This document shows positions 41,939 to 44,774 of a stretch of 44,774 bases of DNA, one piece after another. The position numbers and the translations under genes were made by a program. The DNA is from a bacterium (lineage in GTDB: Bacteria > Vulcanimicrobiota > Xenobia > Xenobiales > JADMJV01). The DNA lies in contig JADMJV010000012.1 of NCBI GenBank assembly GCA_018780265.1, forward strand, positions 262,869 to 307,642, in the 5' to 3' direction. How positions within the stretch are numbered: position 1 is the first letter of the stretch; each line of letters begins with the position of its first letter. Under the pieces are notes generated by a model that did not search any database, was not told the DNA's origin, and was given only the letters and a program-made list of their open reading frames with translations.

Positions 41939-42360
41939 TCGTCCCCGACATCAACCTGCTGGTCTATGCCTACAATTCGGACGCGGTGGCCCACACTGCG
42001 GCTCGCCAATGGTGGGAGAACCTGCTCTCCGGAAATGACACCGTGGCCATTCCGTGGGCGGTCATTTGCGGCTTCGTACGTCTCGTGACTCACCCTGCCG
42101 TTCTGGTGGTGCCCATGGCAACCCCACAAGCCTTCAAGCACGTGCGATCGTGGCTACGCCTGCCCAATGTGCAAGTGCTAGAACCCGGACCACGGCACCT
42201 GGAGATTCTTGAGAACGCTCTTAAGCAGGCCGGTGTGGGCGGAAGCCTGGTCACCGATGCGCATATTGCGGCGCTTGCATTGGAATACCAGGCTCAAGTC
42301 CATTCGAATGACGCTGACTTTGCAAGATTCCCGGGCCTGCGCTGGCACAATCCCCTTTGA
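41935..42360 (+). CDS. vapC: VapC-type PIN-domain ribonuclease toxin
   Basis: This 141-residue protein is a PIN-domain RNase: first Asp in IVPDINLLVYAYN, conserved middle TVAIPWAVICGFVRL, second Asp in LVTDAHIAALALEY and third in SNDADFARFPGLRW. The acidic residues hold Mg2+ or Mn2+ for RNA cleavage; members cut tRNA or rRNA. All catalytic positions appear present, unlike the decayed copy at 23569. GTG 41935 overlaps the antitoxin stop by 4 bases. Cellular target unknown. Confidence 0.9.
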   Translation: MIVPDINLLVYAYNSDAVAHTAARQWWENLLSGNDTVAIPWAVICGFVRLVTHPAVLVVPMATPQAFKHVRSWLRLPNVQVLEPGPRHLEILENALKQAGVGGSLVTDAHIAALALEYQAQVHSNDADFARFPGLRWHNPL

Positions 42361-42383
42361 CAACCAGGTCCGGCAGCCACAAA

Positions 42384-42902
42384 CTAGGCGCCCGGGCCGC
42401 TCTTGGGCCGCCAGCGTTGCTGAATGGTCAGACGAACCCCCCGGGGGGTGAGGTGGTATTGGCGAAGAGTAAATTCTCCATTGCTTTCTTTGACCCACAG
42501 TCTCACCTTAAAGCCTCCCGCCCCGTCGGGCTGGGCCACCGGCTGGAGGTAGGTGGTCAGACCCACAAACTCGCTGGGACTGGTCAGGCAGGGCTGCTCA
42601 AAACTCAACAGCACTTGCGTGACCCAGGTTACGGCGCTGTCGGTATCGAGTTTGGCCACCAGACCGGAGGTGGCTTGATTGGGGCTACAGTATCGACCGT
42701 CAAAATAGACTGCCTTCAGTTCCATGCCGCGGTCTGGGTGCTGACAACCGATGGCAGCCACCTCGGGAAAAGCCTCGGGATTGTGCAGTTGGGCCATCTC
42801 GCGGGGGATGCCCGCGGCCTCGACCACTTTCCAAACATCGTCGGCCGCCGGGGCCGCCCACAGGGCGCGGCTCAGCACGGCGAAAATCAACCAGCGCTTC
42901 AT
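42384..42902 (-). CDS. secreted protein of unknown function
   Basis: This 172-residue protein has a signal peptide (MKRWLIFAVLSRALWAAPA). I chose ATG 42902, which has GGAGG 7 bases upstream; a TTG six bases earlier is too close to it. The mature part holds Cys residues (IGCQHPDR, GRYCSPNQ, EQPCLTS) and beta-type text (GGFKVRLWVKESNGE, YHLTPRGVRLTI). No family is recognised. It lies 12 bases after the ABC-F stop on the same strand, so the two are probably co-transcribed. Confidence 0.75.
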   Translation of the reverse strand: MKRWLIFAVLSRALWAAPAADDVWKVVEAAGIPREMAQLHNPEAFPEVAAIGCQHPDRGMELKAVYFDGRYCSPNQATSGLVAKLDTDSAVTWVTQVLLSFEQPCLTSPSEFVGLTTYLQPVAQPDGAGGFKVRLWVKESNGEFTLRQYHLTPRGVRLTIQQRWRPKSGPGA

Positions 42903-42914
42903 GTTCAATCCTCC

Positions 42915-44771
42915 TCAGTCGGCCAGTTCAGCCAGTTCGGCCCAGCGTTCCATTTGCACTTCCAAATCGCTCTTCAGCTTCTCCAACTCGTCGTGAGCCT
43001 GGCGCACGGCTCCATAATTGGTGGCTTGCTGAACCATCACTTCTTGCAGTTCAAGCTGGCGCGTCTCGGCCTGAGCGATGCTGATTTCCAACTGCTCCAA
43101 CTCGCGCTTCTCTTTAAAGCTCAAGCGGCGGGCCTTGGACGGGGCCGTCTCCACTCGCGCTGGCGACGGCGCCGCCGCTTTGGCCTTGGGCGCACTGACT
43201 ACGGGAGCGGGGCGCTGCTGCACATAGTCCGAATAGCCGCCGCTGACCCGCCGAGGTTGGTCGCCGCCTTCGAAGGCCAGCAACTGATCGACACAGCGAT
43301 CTAGCAGATAGCGGTCGTGACTGGAAATCACCAGGCAGCCCGGAAAGTTGTCCAGATAGTCTTCCAGGCACGACAGGGTAGGGATGTCCAGGTCGTTGGA
43401 GGGCTCGTCCAGGAAGAGCAGATTGGGATTGCTCATCAACACCTGAAGCAGGTAAAGTCGGCGCCGCTCGCCGCCCGAAAGCTTGCCCACCAGCGTGTGC
43501 TGCAGCCGTCCGCTAAAGAGAAAGCGTTCCAGCATTTGGGCCGCCGTCAAAACATGTCCGCTGGCCAGAGGGATGCTCTCGGCCACTTCGCGCAGCGAAT
43601 CGATCACTTTCTGGTCAGGGTCCAGCTCTCGGTTCTCCTGGTCGAAATAGCCTAACTTGACCGTAGTGCCCATCTCGACCGTGCCCGCATCCGGGGCCAG
43701 TCGTCCGCTAAAAAGGTCCAGCAGAGTGGTCTTGCCGCTGCCGTTGGGACCGATCACTCCCATCCGGGTGCCAGGCTCCAGGTCCAGATCAAAATTGCGC
43801 AAAATGCGCACCTCTCCAAAGGACTTGCAAAGGCCCTTGACCTCCAGCACTTTCTTGCCCAGGCGCTGACTGCCCAGTCCAATTTCCAGGCCGGTCTGCT
43901 TCTGCTGGGCCTCCGGCTGCAGCTCGTAAGCGCGCTCGATGCGGGCCTTCTGTTTGGTGGCCCGAGCCCGCGGCCCGCGGCGCAACCACTCCAGTTCGCG
44001 ACGCCACAGATTGGCCCGTTTGGCGGCGCTGGCCTCGGCCTGCTCCTGCAATTCGGCCTTCTTCTCCAGATACCGGGCGTAGTTGCCCTGATAGCAGGTG
44101 ACCTTGCCTTCTTCAATCTCCAGCGTGCGACTGGTGATTCGGTCCAGGAAATAGCGGTCGTGCGTGACCATCACAACCGCCCCGCTGTAGCCGCGCAGGT
44201 AGCCCTCCAACCAGTCGATAGAATCGGTGTCCAGGTGGTTGGTGGGTTCGTCCAACAGCAACAAATCCGGTTGTCTGGTGAGCACCTGAGCCAGCGCCAC
44301 CCGCCTGCGTTGGCCACCGGAGAGGCGATCCAAAGGTTGTTCGATGTGGGCCAGGCCTAACTGCTGGATGGCCACATCGGCGCGCACCTGCAGTTGGAAA
44401 AACCCGGCTCGCTCCAGTTCCGTTTGCACTTCTCCCAGGCGCCGCAGGTCCCCCGGGTCCTCGCAGATGCGTTGGTATTCGTGCCACAGATCCACAACTT
44501 CGGATTGTGCCTGATAAACAGCTTCTTTCACGGTCAAATGGCCGTCCACCTGAGGCTGCTGAGGCAGGTAGCCGACGCTGTAGCCATCGGCCACCCAGCG
44601 CGTGCCGGCGTCTTGATCGACCAGTCCGCCCAGGATTTTGAGCAGAGTGCTTTTGCCGCAGCCGTTGACGCCGATTACGCCCAATCGGTCACCGGCCTGC
44701 AAGACCAGGTCCACCCCTTCAAACAGGGTCTGCCCCTGAATCTGCTTCGAGACGCCTTCCAGTCGCAACAT
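42915..44771 (-). CDS. uup: ABC-F ATPase, Uup type
   Basis: This 618-residue protein has two ABC ATPase domains without membrane segments. Domain 1: Walker A GVNGCGKST, signature LSGGQRRRVALA, Walker B LLLLDEPTNHLD. Domain 2: GPNGSGKTT, LSGGERRRLYLL, LLFLDEPSNDLD. A charged linker (WRRELEWLRRGPRARATKQK) joins them and a C-terminal coiled coil (about 540-615) follows. The linker and tail fit Uup, which binds DNA or ribosomes and affects transposon excision and ribosome function. ATG 44771 is 3 bases from the window end, so upstream signals cannot be seen. Confidence 0.93.
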   Translation of the reverse strand: MLRLEGVSKQIQGQTLFEGVDLVLQAGDRLGVIGVNGCGKSTLLKILGGLVDQDAGTRWVADGYSVGYLPQQPQVDGHLTVKEAVYQAQSEVVDLWHEYQRICEDPGDLRRLGEVQTELERAGFFQLQVRADVAIQQLGLAHIEQPLDRLSGGQRRRVALAQVLTRQPDLLLLDEPTNHLDTDSIDWLEGYLRGYSGAVVMVTHDRYFLDRITSRTLEIEEGKVTCYQGNYARYLEKKAELQEQAEASAAKRANLWRRELEWLRRGPRARATKQKARIERAYELQPEAQQKQTGLEIGLGSQRLGKKVLEVKGLCKSFGEVRILRNFDLDLEPGTRMGVIGPNGSGKTTLLDLFSGRLAPDAGTVEMGTTVKLGYFDQENRELDPDQKVIDSLREVAESIPLASGHVLTAAQMLERFLFSGRLQHTLVGKLSGGERRRLYLLQVLMSNPNLLFLDEPSNDLDIPTLSCLEDYLDNFPGCLVISSHDRYLLDRCVDQLLAFEGGDQPRRVSGGYSDYVQQRPAPVVSAPKAKAAAPSPARVETAPSKARRLSFKEKRELEQLEISIAQAETRQLELQEVMVQQATNYGAVRQAHDELEKLKSDLEVQMERWAELAELAD

Positions 44772-44774
44772 CTG

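Noticed and set aside
1..44774. CRISPR array, rRNA, insertion sequence with terminal repeats
   Set aside because: No spaced direct repeats of CRISPR type, no rRNA-like stretches and no complete transposase were found; the only mobile remnant seen is the group II intron relic.

Overview
This is a GC-rich, tightly packed bacterial chromosome segment with about 40 intact protein genes, several broken ones and no RNA gene that I could find. It has many TTG/GTG starts, 1- and 4-base start/stop overlaps, and short intergenic gaps. The gene mix (several two-component and c-di-GMP-like signalling proteins, a PEGA-domain Ser/Thr kinase, many secreted or membrane proteins of unknown function, PqqD/ATP-grasp genes) suggests a free-living, environmental, little-studied lineage such as a candidate phylum. 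I cannot name the phylum from the sequence alone.

Left part (1-11704). The 5' end of a Tat-exported FAD oxidase gene runs off the left edge. Divergent from it, behind a good sigma70-type promoter, are a small Pro/Gln-rich protein, a PaaK-like adenylating enzyme and a GGDEF protein with a damaged active-site motif. A CoA-transferase pair (scoAB) follows on the minus strand. Then comes a plus-strand catabolic run: glutamate-semialdehyde dehydrogenase, two class III aminotransferases, and a large phosphorelay-like protein with receiver, HPt-like and decayed GGDEF parts. Together with scoAB these could feed amino-acid carbon (proline, ornithine, GABA-like compounds) and acetoacetate into central metabolism.

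Middle part (11701-23121). A long minus-strand run starts with a small secreted Cys-containing protein, then a PqqD/RRE-like protein, an ATP-grasp ligase, a fold-type III PLP decarboxylase, a urea-transporter/M23-peptidase fusion, a sensor kinase, a response regulator and an S9 peptidase. The first five genes overlap or nearly touch. This looks like a peptide- or amino-acid-derivative-making system with its own sensor, and it is one of the two best candidates for an undescribed system.

Accessory part (23122-34679). It holds a decayed Phd/VapC toxin-antitoxin locus with an intact promoter, a GNAT acetyltransferase, several secreted or unknown proteins (two with internal duplications), a glutathione S-transferase, a PEGA-domain kinase, an ArsC-like reductase and a broken group II intron reverse transcriptase.

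Right part (34747-44771). An acyl-CoA ligase and a PlsC acyltransferase are encoded together, and both carry large glycine-zipper modules inserted into otherwise ordinary enzyme folds. This is the second main candidate for novelty. Next come a Spy/CpxP-like protein with 11-base-spaced repeats upstream, its likely two-component system, a Cys-rich small protein, an intact VapBC-type module with a clear palindromic operator, a secreted unknown and a Uup-type ABC-F ATPase ending at the right edge.
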